Shown here piece by piece: positions 39,799 to 47,942 of a stretch of DNA of 64,000 nt. This DNA comes from Simplicispira suum (GTDB taxonomy: Bacteria; Pseudomonadota; Gammaproteobacteria; Burkholderiales; Burkholderiaceae_C). The notes below the pieces were generated by a model. That model was not told the DNA's origin. It saw only the letters and a program-made list of their open reading frames with translations, and searched no databases. Location: the NCBI RefSeq assembly GCF_003008595.1, contig NZ_CP027669.1:248001-312000 (forward strand), given 5' to 3'. How positions within the stretch are numbered: the first letter of the stretch is position 1; each line of letters begins with the position of its first letter. The translations under genes were made by a program, and so were the position numbers.

Positions 39799-40218
39799 AT
39801 GGACAAAGCCCAGACCGTACGCATCGACAAATGGCTGTGGTGCGCGCGCTTTTTCAAGACGCGCAGCCTCGCCGCCGAGGAAATTGCCAAAGGACGCGTA
39901 CGCGTCAACGGCACCGTCACCAAAGCTTCGCGCGAACTGCGGCCCGGCGACACGGTGGACTTGCGTCAGGGCCAGGTGCCGCGCACCGTCGTGGTACGCG
40001 GCCTGAGCCAGGTGCGCGGGCCCGCCTCCGTGGCGCAGTTGCTGTACGAAGAAACCCCGGAGAGCCTGGCGGAGCGCGCGGCCGCTGCCGAGCGCCAGCG
40101 CCTGGCACCAGAGCCGGCAGCGGCACTGCACGACGGGCGGCCAACGAAGCGCGACCGCCGAGACATTGACAAGGCACGCGACTGGGGCAGCCGCTGGAGC
40201 GCATCGCTCGATGAATAA
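39799..40218 (+). CDS. hslR: S4-domain RNA-binding protein (Hsp15-like)
   Basis: A 139-residue protein with an N-terminal S4 domain (about 6-70: IRIDKWLWCARFFKTRSLA and VRVNGTVTKASRELRPGD) and a basic C-terminal tail. Hsp15 binds free 50S subunits carrying nascent chains after heat shock. ATG 39799 sits in CACTATGG without a strong ribosome site. Confidence 0.88.
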   Translation: MDKAQTVRIDKWLWCARFFKTRSLAAEEIAKGRVRVNGTVTKASRELRPGDTVDLRQGQVPRTVVVRGLSQVRGPASVAQLLYEETPESLAERAAAAERQRLAPEPAAALHDGRPTKRDRRDIDKARDWGSRWSASLDE

Positions 40219-40317
40219 GCGGCTGCGCCCGGAAAAAACGCTTGGCGGTTTATAGTGAACCTGGGTAAGGCCCTTCCCGACACTCCCCGCGCCAGCCGCT
40301 TGAAGGAAAGAGAAACG

Positions 40318-40539
40318 ATGTTCCCTGAATACCGCGACCTGATCACCCAACTCAAAAATACCGACCACCATTTCACGCGCCTGTTCGACAAACACAACCA
40401 CCTGGACGAAAAAATTACCCAGATGGTGGCAGCCACCGGCCCCTCGGCGGATCTGGAAATCGAAGCGCTCAAGAAACAGAAGCTGCAACTCAAGGACGAG
40501 CTTTACGCCTTGCTCAAAGCCAAGGCCGAGTCGGCCTGA
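40318..40539 (+). CDS. YdcH family (DUF465) small protein
   Basis: A 73-residue helical protein beginning MFPEYRDLITQLKNTDHHF, the DUF465/YdcH signature, followed by a second helix EIEALKKQKLQLKDELYALL likely to pair as a coiled coil. AAGGAAAG precedes the ATG. Function of the family is unknown. Confidence 0.88.
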   Translation: MFPEYRDLITQLKNTDHHFTRLFDKHNHLDEKITQMVAATGPSADLEIEALKKQKLQLKDELYALLKAKAESA

Positions 40540-40596
40540 CGCGCGCGAGGCTCGGCTTCCAAGCGAGTCGGCCCTCGCAGGGCATCACCATTTCGC

Positions 40597-41136
40597 TCAG
40601 CGGTAGCTGCTGAACACGCGGGTGTTGCCGTCGCGGGCCACCAGCAGCACGTCGTACGGATCGCGCCGACCGCCGTAAACCGCACCGTCCATACCCGGTG
40701 AGCCCACCGGCATGCCGGGCACGGCCAAGCCCAAGGCTTTGGGTTTTTGCGCGAGCAGCTTGCGCACATCGCTCGCGGGCACGTGGCCTTCAAGAAGATA
40801 GCCGCCGACCAGCGCCGTGTGGCACGAACCGAGCTTTTGCGGCAGGCCTAGCCGGCTGCGCACTGCGTTGTTGCCGCTGTCGTGCACTTTGACGGCAAAG
40901 CCGTTCTCCTCCATGTGCACCACCCAGTCCTTGCAGCAGCCGCAGCTGGGGTCCTTCCAGACCTCGACGGCCAGAGGGTCCGTGGCGGCCCGCGCCAGGC
41001 GCGGGGCGACCATGGCTGCGCCGAGCAGGCCCAACGCAGTCAGCAGGTGCCGCCGTGGCACGGGCTTTGCCTCTGCGGGAAAGCGATCGGTTGCAAAAGC
41101 CTGGGGTGCGGATACGTTTGAAAAGATGTGGGGCAT
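40597..41136 (-). CDS. DUF411 metal-binding protein, probably Tat-exported
   Basis: A 179-residue protein. Residues 25-52 form a twin-arginine-type leader (PRRHLLTALGLLGAA, ending ARA). The mature part has the DUF411 motif KDPSCGCCKDWVVHME and a later Cys-His pair GSCHTALV. DUF411 proteins accompany copper and other metal-resistance genes. It is third in a minus-strand run with the P-type ATPase and a Cys-rich protein, so it likely handles metal in the periplasm. Confidence 0.85.
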   Translation of the reverse strand: MPHIFSNVSAPQAFATDRFPAEAKPVPRRHLLTALGLLGAAMVAPRLARAATDPLAVEVWKDPSCGCCKDWVVHMEENGFAVKVHDSGNNAVRSRLGLPQKLGSCHTALVGGYLLEGHVPASDVRKLLAQKPKALGLAVPGMPVGSPGMDGAVYGGRRDPYDVLLVARDGNTRVFSSYR

Positions 41137-41279
41137 GGAATTTCCTTGGGTATTGAAGTTTGGGCCAGAAGCCGTGTTGCTGCTCGCAAGCAGCCTTATT
41201 CACGGCGCGAATCGAGGGCAACAGCCAAGCCGAGGAGGCTCCCGCGTGCGGCATGTGCGCAGGAATGGGACGTCTCAGC

Positions 41280-41624
41280 TCAGGCCACCCGGCGCGCAAT
41301 GGGCGGTTTGAGGGCCGGCGCCAGCGCTGCACTGGCAAAGGCCCAATCAGCCTGCGCAGCGGGCAGTGGAGCGCCCAAACCTGCGGACCCCGCCGCCCCC
41401 GGCAAAGGCAGCGCTACTGCGTGGCAGAGCAAGCAGTCCGCGCAGGCAGCACAAGCAAGGGTTACCGCGTCGCCATCAGCGCAGTGCGTGGCCGCCGCTT
41501 CGGCGGCCGCTGGCGCGCAACGCTGGCCGGCCGCCAGCGCCACATCGGCGCCCAGCAGCATGCGCAGCACCAGCAGAGACAGAGCAAGACAACGAAGCAA
41601 ACGGCGCATGCCTGCATGGAGCAT
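41280..41624 (-). CDS. Small exported Cys-rich protein, unrecognised family
   Basis: A 114-residue protein (from ATG 41624; ATG 41609 is also possible). A signal-like helix (RRLLRCLALSLLVLRMLLG) ends near ALAA. The mature part has spaced cysteines: CAP, HCADGD, and ACAACADCLLCHAV, which could bind a metal. The frame is open further upstream into repeat copy H, which I exclude. It sits between the P-type ATPase and the DUF411 gene on the same strand, so a metal-related role is likely. It recalls DUF2946-type proteins but I cannot confirm that. Confidence 0.55.
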   Translation of the reverse strand: MLHAGMRRLLRCLALSLLVLRMLLGADVALAAGQRCAPAAAEAAATHCADGDAVTLACAACADCLLCHAVALPLPGAAGSAGLGAPLPAAQADWAFASAALAPALKPPIARRVA

Positions 41625-41655
41625 GCCACGCACCAAGTGGTTCCCCACTGCGACC

Positions 41656-41716
41656 GCTATTGCAATCGTTTTTATAGCTGCTCGCGCACCCTGTATAAGC
41701 GCTGGAGGCATTTTTT
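41656..41716 (-). repeat. Dispersed palindromic element, copy H
   Basis: Minus-strand reading: ATGCCTCCAGCGCTTATAC, then GCGAGCAGCTATAAAAAC, then GCAATAGC. It begins on the last bases of the P-type ATPase stop codon, so the repeat supplies part of that stop. Confidence 0.82.
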
Positions 41717-43832
41717 ACCGATTTTTTTGATCTGCTCCTTGGCCTCTGCGCTGAACGGGTTCCGCGCGCAGCATGCGCAGGCCATTGGCCACCACCAGCA
41801 AGCTGGCGCCCATGTCGGCAAACACCGCCATCCACATCGTGGCCTGCCCGGCCAGCGCCAGCGCCAGGAACACCAGCTTGATGCCCAGCGCCAGCGCAAT
41901 GTTCTGCACCAGCACCTGGTGCGTGCGGCGCGAGAGGCGCACCGTCTCAGCCACGCGGCGCAGGTCGTCGTTCATGATCACCACGTCGGCGGTTTCCATG
42001 GCCACATCGGTGCCGGCGGCGCCCATGGCAAAGCCGATGTCGGCCTGCGCCAAGGCGGGCGCGTCGTTGATGCCGTCGCCCGCCATGGCGGTCATGCCGT
42101 GCAGTTTTTGCAATGTGGCGATGGCGCCCTGCTTGTGCTCGGGCAGCAGATCGGCCTGCACCTCGTCGATGCCAGCGGCGCGGGCGGCGGCCTGCGCAGC
42201 GGCGCCATGGTCGCCGGTGAGCATGATGGGCGTGATGCCCAGAGCACGCAGTTCGGCCACTGCTTCTATGGCCTGCGGGCGCAAGGTGTCGGCCACGGCA
42301 AACAGCGCGCGCACGCCGCCGCGCTCGGCCAGGAAGGTCAGGCTGCGGCCCTGGGCCTCGTGCTCGGCGGAAGCAGCCGCTACCGTCTCGGTCCACAGGC
42401 CCTGCTCACGCATCCAGCGCCGGTTGCCCAAGGTCCAGCGCTCGCCGCCCACCCTGCCCTCGACGCCGCGCCCGGCCTGGGCAGTGAAATCGCTCACTTC
42501 GGGCAGATTGCCATCGTGCGCACCCAGCCCCTGCGCGATCGCCTGCGACACCGGGTGGTCCGAGCGGCTCGCCAAGGCCAGCGCCACGTCGTGCGCCGCG
42601 TCGCTGCCCAAGGCGCTTTGCCCCACCAGCACCGGCCGGCCGGTGGTGATGGTGCCGGTCTTGTCAAAGGCCACGGCACGAATACCGCGCGCCAGCTCCA
42701 GCCAGGCCCCGCCCTTGATCAAAATGCCGCGTCGCGCCGCCACAGCCAGACCGCTGACCACGGTGACCGGCGTGGAGAGCACCAGCGCGCAGGGGCAGGC
42801 AATCACCAGCAAGACCAGCGCACGGTAAATGGCGTCCAGCCAGGCCCAGCCGAGCAGCAGCGGCGCGCCGACGGCCACCAGCACGGCCATGGCAAACACG
42901 GCCGGCGTATACACGGCGGCAAAGCGGTCCACCAGCCGCTGCGTCGGCGCACGCGTGGCCTGCGCCTCCTCGACAGCGCGAATGATGCGGTCCAGCGTGG
43001 TGTGGCCCGAAGCAGCCGTCACGCGCATCTCCAGCTCGGCCTGGGCGTTGAGGGTGCCGGCAAACAGCGGATCACCCAGCGTTTTGTCCACCGCCAGGCT
43101 CTCCCCGGTGACGCTGGATTCGTCCACGGCGCTGGCGCCGCGCGTCACGCTGCCGTCCAGCGGCACCCGGCCACCAGGGCGAATGCGCAGCGTGTCACCC
43201 AGCGCCACGTCGGTGGCCGGCACGCTGCGCCACTGACCATCCGCGCCGAGCCGGTCCGCCCGATCGGGGCTGAGCGCCAGCAAGGCGCCAATGGCATGGC
43301 GTGCCCGCCCCACCGCTCCCTGCTCGATGCGCTCGGCCAGCGCATACAGCGCCATCACCATCGCCGCCTCAGGCCACTGACCAATGGCAAAGGCGCCGGT
43401 CACCGCCACGGCCATGAGCGCACTGATGCCCAATTGCCCACGCATCAGCGAGCGAACCCCGCTTTGGTAGACGCCCAGGCCCGCCAGCACAATGGCCACC
43501 GCCGCCAGCACCATGCCGCCCGCGTGCCAAGGCCAGGTGTCGGGCCCGAGCAGGTGCAGCAGCTCTGCTGCGGTAGCGGCAAGCAGGCCAGCCGCGATAC
43601 GCGCCCAGCCGGGCAAGACACTGTGGTCGTGGCCGTCGCCGTGCTGCCGATCGGGGGCACGGCTCCCGGCATGCGCATGACCTGCGTGCGCCCCATTTGG
43701 GTGCTCGCCGTCGCCCGCGTGTTTGCCGCTGCAGCGGGCTTGATCCGCTGCAGCGGCGTCTTCTGCCACAGGGCAGCAGGAGAGGGAAATGCGCGGGCCG
43801 ACAGGGCCTGTAGTGGTGGTCTCGGCTGACAT
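41715..43832 (-). CDS. Heavy-metal P1B-type ATPase with His-rich N-terminus
   Basis: A 705-residue exporter of the ZntA/CadA class. It has TGES in the actuator domain, the membrane metal site IACPCALVLSTPV, phosphorylation motif DKTGTITTG, nucleotide-binding SDHPVSQA and hinge GDGINDAPALA. There is no classical N-terminal HMA domain with CXXC; instead residues 15-72 are rich in His with CC and RC pairs. CPC plus the linked CadR/PbrR-type regulator suggest Zn, Cd or Pb export. It is divergent from that regulator across a MerR-type promoter. Confidence 0.93.
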   Translation of the reverse strand: MSAETTTTGPVGPRISLSCCPVAEDAAAADQARCSGKHAGDGEHPNGAHAGHAHAGSRAPDRQHGDGHDHSVLPGWARIAAGLLAATAAELLHLLGPDTWPWHAGGMVLAAVAIVLAGLGVYQSGVRSLMRGQLGISALMAVAVTGAFAIGQWPEAAMVMALYALAERIEQGAVGRARHAIGALLALSPDRADRLGADGQWRSVPATDVALGDTLRIRPGGRVPLDGSVTRGASAVDESSVTGESLAVDKTLGDPLFAGTLNAQAELEMRVTAASGHTTLDRIIRAVEEAQATRAPTQRLVDRFAAVYTPAVFAMAVLVAVGAPLLLGWAWLDAIYRALVLLVIACPCALVLSTPVTVVSGLAVAARRGILIKGGAWLELARGIRAVAFDKTGTITTGRPVLVGQSALGSDAAHDVALALASRSDHPVSQAIAQGLGAHDGNLPEVSDFTAQAGRGVEGRVGGERWTLGNRRWMREQGLWTETVAAASAEHEAQGRSLTFLAERGGVRALFAVADTLRPQAIEAVAELRALGITPIMLTGDHGAAAQAAARAAGIDEVQADLLPEHKQGAIATLQKLHGMTAMAGDGINDAPALAQADIGFAMGAAGTDVAMETADVVIMNDDLRRVAETVRLSRRTHQVLVQNIALALGIKLVFLALALAGQATMWMAVFADMGASLLVVANGLRMLRAEPVQRRGQGADQKNR

Positions 43833-43874
43833 GAAATCCTTGCAATCAACGCGGTTGTAGGCCGCAATGGCACC

Positions 43875-43905
43875 ATTGGAATCCTTGAAGCCACTTGAAG
43901 GTCAA
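43875..43905 (-). promoter_or_regulatory. MerR-type operator-promoter with 19-base spacer
   Basis: On the minus strand -35 TTGACC (43905-43900) and -10 TCCAAT (43880-43875) are 19 bases apart, the stretched spacing that MerR proteins correct. The spacer holds an imperfect dyad CCTTCAAG...CTTCAAGG. The ATPase starts 43 bases downstream. Confidence 0.78.
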
Positions 43906-43908
43906 GCC

Positions 43909-44388
43909 ATGCCCCTACAGGACACCGCCGTGTGGCGGATTGGCGAGGCGGCGCAACGTTCTGCGGTGTCCGCCGCCAACATCCGCTTTTACGAGAAAGA
44001 AAAGCTGCTGGCGCCCAGCGCGCGTGCGGACAACCGCTACCGCCTTTACAGCGACGCCGACGTGCACCGCCTGCGCTTCATTCGCCTGTGCCGCACCATG
44101 GACATGTCGCTGGGCGAGGTGCGCACGCTGGTGGCCCTGAACGCCCAGCCGCCCGCCGACACGCATGCGGCCTGCCACACGCTGGACGAGCATCTGGCCC
44201 ACGTGCGCGCCCGGCGCAAGGAACTGCAGGCACTGGAGCAAGATCTGCGTGCGCTGCGCAGCCGCTGCGATGGCAGCGACGACGCCCACTGCCATGTGCT
44301 TGATGCGCTGCACGCCCAGGCCGACGCGCAGGCGAATGCCGCACCCGGCGCAGCGCTGGCCGGCGCACCGCCAAAGCGGCATGTGTAA
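43909..44388 (+). CDS. MerR family regulator, CadR/PbrR type
   Basis: A 159-residue metal-responsive regulator. The winged helix is N-terminal (WRIGEAAQRSAVSAANIRFYEKEKL segment, about 7-31). Metal-binding cysteines fit the PbrR/CadR pattern: one in ACHTLDEHL before the dimer helix, then RSRCDG and HCHVLDAL after it. ATG 43909 is preferred over ATG 43867, because the longer form would read through the operator. The His in HCHVL and tail may add ligands. It controls the divergent ATPase. Confidence 0.9.
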   Translation: MPLQDTAVWRIGEAAQRSAVSAANIRFYEKEKLLAPSARADNRYRLYSDADVHRLRFIRLCRTMDMSLGEVRTLVALNAQPPADTHAACHTLDEHLAHVRARRKELQALEQDLRALRSRCDGSDDAHCHVLDALHAQADAQANAAPGAALAGAPPKRHV

Positions 44389-44511
44389 GCTCAACGCATC
44401 GGCGCGAATGCCGCATGACCCTTGGACACCGCGCACGGACCCAAGGAGACCGCCTGCAGGCGAGCCGCCCAAAATCAAGGACACTCGCTGGCTCATGCAC
44501 GCAGCATCTCC

Positions 44512-45432
44512 ATGACACCCCTCTCCCGCCGCCAGCTCATTGGCCTCGTGCTGCTCACCCTGATGTGGGGCCTGAACTGGCCGGTGATGAAGCTCGCGCT
44601 GCGCGAGATCAGTCCGCTTTATTTTCGCGGGCTGACCATGGGGCTTGGCGCGCTGATACTGGCTGGGTACTTTGGCATGCAAGGCATTCGTCTGATCCCC
44701 CGAGGACGTCCGGAATGGCAAACCGTGGTGGTGCTGGGGCTGCCCAACATCCTGGGCTGGCATGCACTGTCCATCATCGGGGTGGCGCACCTGCCGGCCG
44801 GGCGCGCGGCCATTCTCGGCTTCACCATGCCGGTATGGACGGTGCTTCTGGGCGTGCTGCTGTACCGCGACAAGCTGACCCCGCGCTTGGTGCTCGCCGT
44901 GGTGGCCGTGCTATCGGGCATTGCGCTTTTGCTCTGGAATGAATGGGCACAACTGGCGGGGCGCCCAGAGGGCATTGCCTGGATGCAGGGGGCAGCGCTC
45001 TGCTGGGCCCTGGGCACGATCTGGATGCGCCGCGCGCAGCTGACGCTGCCTGCCCAGACCCTCGTGGTGTGGATGATGCTCATGTCGGCAGCCGTGATCA
45101 TGCTGCTGGCAGTGGCGCTGGAGCCTCCCCAGCGCTGGCATTTCAGCACCGCAGTGTGGGTGAGCCTGGTGTGGAGCGTGCTGATCAACTATGGCGCGGC
45201 GCAGGTGATCTGGTTTGCGCTGGCGCGCGAGCTGCCGGCGGCCACCAGTGCCATGAGCGTGATGGCAGTGCCCCTCATCGGCACCTTGAGCGCACCGCTC
45301 ATCGTCGGCGAATGGCCCCATTGGCAGGACATGGCGGCGATGGTGTGCGTGGTGGCGGCGATTGGCGCCGTGTTGCTGCGGCGTTCGGGGCAAGCCTCAA
45401 GCGAAAAAGCCCTAAGTGAATCCATCACTTAG
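44512..45432 (+). CDS. EamA/DMT family transporter
   Basis: A 306-residue protein with ten predicted helices in two EamA repeats (helix 1 LIGLVLLTLMWGLNWPV; second repeat from about 150). Such proteins export amino acids or other metabolites. ATG 44512 (MTPLSRRQ) is preferred to an upstream ATG at 44422. Its last nine codons are also the left arm of a terminator hairpin. Confidence 0.88.
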   Translation: MTPLSRRQLIGLVLLTLMWGLNWPVMKLALREISPLYFRGLTMGLGALILAGYFGMQGIRLIPRGRPEWQTVVVLGLPNILGWHALSIIGVAHLPAGRAAILGFTMPVWTVLLGVLLYRDKLTPRLVLAVVAVLSGIALLLWNEWAQLAGRPEGIAWMQGAALCWALGTIWMRRAQLTLPAQTLVVWMMLMSAAVIMLLAVALEPPQRWHFSTAVWVSLVWSVLINYGAAQVIWFALARELPAATSAMSVMAVPLIGTLSAPLIVGEWPHWQDMAAMVCVVAAIGAVLLRRSGQASSEKALSESIT

Positions 45433-45439
45433 GGCTTTT
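45405..45439. terminator. Bidirectional terminator overlapping the EamA 3' end
   Basis: AAAAGCCCTAAGTGA (45405-45419) pairs perfectly with TCACTTAGGGCTTTT (45425-45439). It serves the EamA gene rightward and the tRNA-Ser leftward. The EamA stop codon lies inside the right arm. Confidence 0.92.
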
Positions 45440-45442
45440 GTC

Positions 45443-45535
45443 TGGCGGAAACGGAGGGATTCGAACCCTCGATGAGGCTCTACACCCCATACTCCCTTAG
45501 CAGGGGAGCACCTTCGGCCACTCGGTCACGTTTCC
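45443..45535 (-). tRNA. tRNA-Ser (anticodon GCT)
   Basis: A 93-base class II tRNA read on the minus strand, with acceptor GGAAACG, a long variable arm, anticodon loop CTGCTAA (GCT), T loop TTCGAAT and encoded CCA. It converges on the EamA terminator. Confidence 0.95.
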
Positions 45536-45590
45536 AATCCCGCTATTATGCCCGAAGACAGGGCGCCTTCAGACGAGCGGCAGGGTGGAA

Positions 45591-46859
45591 TCAGGCGGTT
45601 TCCTGGTCCAGACCGAAGGCGGTGTGCAGGGCGCGCACAGCCAGTTCCAGGTATTTTTCGTCGATGACGACCGAAGTCTTGATCTCGGACGTCGAAATCA
45701 TCTGGATGTTGATGCCCTCTTCGCTCAGCACACGGAACATCTTGCTGGCCACGCCCACATGGCTGCGCATGCCGATGCCGACGATGCTGACTTTGCAGAT
45801 ATTGGGGTCGCCCACCACTTCCTTGGCACCCAGCTCGGGCACCACGGTGTCGCGCAGCAGATCCACGGTACGGGCAAAGTCGGACTGGCTCACGGTGAAG
45901 CTGAAGTCGGCTTTGCCGTCCTTGCTGATGTTCTGAATGATGACGTCTACTTCGATGTTGGCGTCGGCCACGGGGCCCAGAATGCGGTAGGCCATGCCGG
46001 GGGAATCGGGAACGCCCAGCACCGAAACCTTGGCTTCGCCACGGTTGAACGCAATGCCTGATACGACGGCTTGTTCCATTTTTTCGTCTTCCTCAAAAGT
46101 AATCAAAGTGCCCGACTGCATTTCTTCGGCCAGGTCAATATCCCACGGGGTAAAGCTCGAAAGCACCCGCATGGGCACCTTGTACTTGCCGGCAAATTCC
46201 ACTGAGCGAATCTGCAGCACTTTGCTGCCTAGGCTGGCCATTTCCAGCATTTCCTCGAAGCTCACGGTACCCAGGCGGCGTGCAGCCGGGACGATGCGCG
46301 GGTCGGTGGTGTAGACGCCATCGACATCGGTGTAGATCAGGCATTCAGCGGCGCCCATGGCTGCGGCAATGGCCACGGCCGAGGTGTCCGAGCCGCCGCG
46401 CCCGAGCGTGGTGATGTTGCCCAGCTCATCAATGCCCTGAAACCCGGTGACGATGACCACGCGGCCCGCGTCCAGGTCAGCCTGCACGCGCTGACTGTCA
46501 ATGGATTCGATGCGCGCCTTGGTGTGGCTGCTGTCGGTGCGCACCGGCACCTGCCAGCCAGCGTAGCTGACCGAGGGCATGCCCTCGGACTGCAGCGCAA
46601 TCGCCAGCAGAGCCGATGACGCCTGCTCGCCGGTGGCGGCAAGCATGTCAAGTTCGCGGTGGTAAGCGTTGGATGGCCGCGCGGGGGCCAGCTCGGCTGC
46701 CAGGCCCAGCAGGCGGTTCGTCTCGCCGCTCATGGCGCTGGGCACCACCACGATCTGGTGACCGGCGCGCGCCCATTTGGCGACGCGCCGCGCGACGTTG
46801 CGAATGCGCTCGGGCGAGCCCATGGAGGTGCCGCCGTATTTGTGAACGATCAAGGGCAT
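45591..46859 (-). CDS. lysC: Aspartate kinase
   Basis: A 422-residue enzyme phosphorylating aspartate, the first step to lysine, threonine and methionine. Kinase motif VHKYGGTSMGS is at residues 5-15, ITTLGRGGSDTSAVA near 150-165, and two C-terminal ACT domains (from about 265) provide feedback control. ATG 46859 fits the family; the frame is open a further 78 codons without a credible start. Confidence 0.95.
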   Translation of the reverse strand: MPLIVHKYGGTSMGSPERIRNVARRVAKWARAGHQIVVVPSAMSGETNRLLGLAAELAPARPSNAYHRELDMLAATGEQASSALLAIALQSEGMPSVSYAGWQVPVRTDSSHTKARIESIDSQRVQADLDAGRVVIVTGFQGIDELGNITTLGRGGSDTSAVAIAAAMGAAECLIYTDVDGVYTTDPRIVPAARRLGTVSFEEMLEMASLGSKVLQIRSVEFAGKYKVPMRVLSSFTPWDIDLAEEMQSGTLITFEEDEKMEQAVVSGIAFNRGEAKVSVLGVPDSPGMAYRILGPVADANIEVDVIIQNISKDGKADFSFTVSQSDFARTVDLLRDTVVPELGAKEVVGDPNICKVSIVGIGMRSHVGVASKMFRVLSEEGINIQMISTSEIKTSVVIDEKYLELAVRALHTAFGLDQETA

Positions 46860-46936
46860 GAAGATAGGTGCGACGGGAACCGGGAACTGCGGCGCAGGTT
46901 GCAAGGCGTTTTGGGGCGCCGCCGGTGCCTTGTGCT

Positions 46937-47902
46937 TTAAGGAGCCAAAACCCTGGGATTGTACCAATGGAGGCGGTCGTTGCTGCGCCGCACAAAACCT
47001 CCACCCACCTTGATTTCGATCCGATGCCCGCGGGTAGTGCAGGCGGCAATCTGCCGCTGCAGTTCCTGCAGCTGCGCGGCGCTTGGGGCGCAACCGTGTT
47101 CGCTTTGCAGCCAGTGGCGCAGCACGTTGGCCTGGCGCGCGGCGCTCAGTTGCTGCAGCGCGCGAATCTGCGGTGGCGTGCCGACGGCGGCAAGGTCGCC
47201 CTGCGCCACTTCAAGCAGCAGCCACTGGGCCTGTGCAGCATGCGCGCTGCTGCGGGCAAAGGTGTCACGAAAGGCCGGGAACTGCGCCTCCAGCACCGGC
47301 ATCAGTTGGGCGCGGATGCGGTTGCGCGTAAAGCGCAGGTCGCCATTGCTCGGGTCTTCCACCCAGGTCTCGCCGCGCGCACGCAGCCAGTCGCGCACCG
47401 CCCTGCCCGGCACGCGCAGCAGCGGGCGATACCAGTCGATGCCGGCGCGCTGCCAATGGCTGGGCATGGCGGCCAGGCCCGGCAGCCCTGCGCCGCGCGA
47501 GAGCGCCAGCAGCAGCGTTTCCACCTGGTCGTCGGCATGCTGTGCGAGCGCTATGGATTGAATAGCTACTTGCCCAATACCATCAAGCGATAGCGACTCA
47601 AAAGCCTTGTAACGGGCGCTGCGTGCAGCCTCTTCCGGGCTTTGGCCCGGCGCCGCACCCGCCGCCACCGGCTGTACCGCCAGCAGCACATTCAAGCGCT
47701 GGCACAGCGCTTTGCAATGCGCCTCGAATTCGCCCGCCGCCTGCTGCAGGCCGTGGTTGACGTGGATGGCACAGACCTGGCCCGGCCAGCGCTCGGCGCA
47801 AGCGATCAGCAGGGCCGAAGAATCCGCGCCACCGCTCAGAGCGACGGCCAGCGGCAGCGCGGGCCGAAAGGCTGCCATGGCCTGTTCAAACGAATGCGTC
47901 AT
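46937..47902 (-). CDS. tilS: tRNA(Ile)-lysidine synthase
   Basis: A 321-residue ATP-pyrophosphatase-type enzyme that modifies C34 of tRNA-Ile(CAU). PP-loop SGGADSS is at residues 23-29; QHADDQVETLLL and RPLL follow. Repeat copy I encodes residues about 100-118, between ARYKA and QHADDQ, in frame. ATG 47902 chosen; a GTG at 47914 is possible. It follows accA by 40 bases. Confidence 0.92.
   Translation of the reverse strand: MTHSFEQAMAAFRPALPLAVALSGGADSSALLIACAERWPGQVCAIHVNHGLQQAAGEFEAHCKALCQRLNVLLAVQPVAAGAAPGQSPEEAARSARYKAFESLSLDGIGQVAIQSIALAQHADDQVETLLLALSRGAGLPGLAAMPSHWQRAGIDWYRPLLRVPGRAVRDWLRARGETWVEDPSNGDLRFTRNRIRAQLMPVLEAQFPAFRDTFARSSAHAAQAQWLLLEVAQGDLAAVGTPPQIRALQQLSAARQANVLRHWLQSEHGCAPSAAQLQELQRQIAACTTRGHRIEIKVGGGFVRRSNDRLHWYNPRVLAP
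47549..47606 (-). repeat. Dispersed palindromic element, copy I, inside tilS
   Basis: Minus-strand reading: GGCTTTTGAGTCGCTATCG, then CTTGATGG, then AAGTAGCTATTCAATCCA, ending ATAGC. The first arm is degenerate, but the last third is clear. Translated in sense as TilS residues about 100-118. Confidence 0.65.
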
Positions 47903-47942
47903 CCGCTTGGCCACCGCTGCAAACGCATGGCTTGAATCCGGT

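Noticed and set aside
41160..41730. Plus-strand gene in the region of the Cys-rich protein
   Set aside because: The product is Gln/Arg/Ala-rich with no motif, whereas the minus strand shows a signal sequence and ordered cysteines between same-strand metal genes.
45591..47093. Longer aspartate kinase with 78 extra residues
   Set aside because: The extension overlaps tilS, has no ribosome site, and family members start at MPLIVHKYGG.
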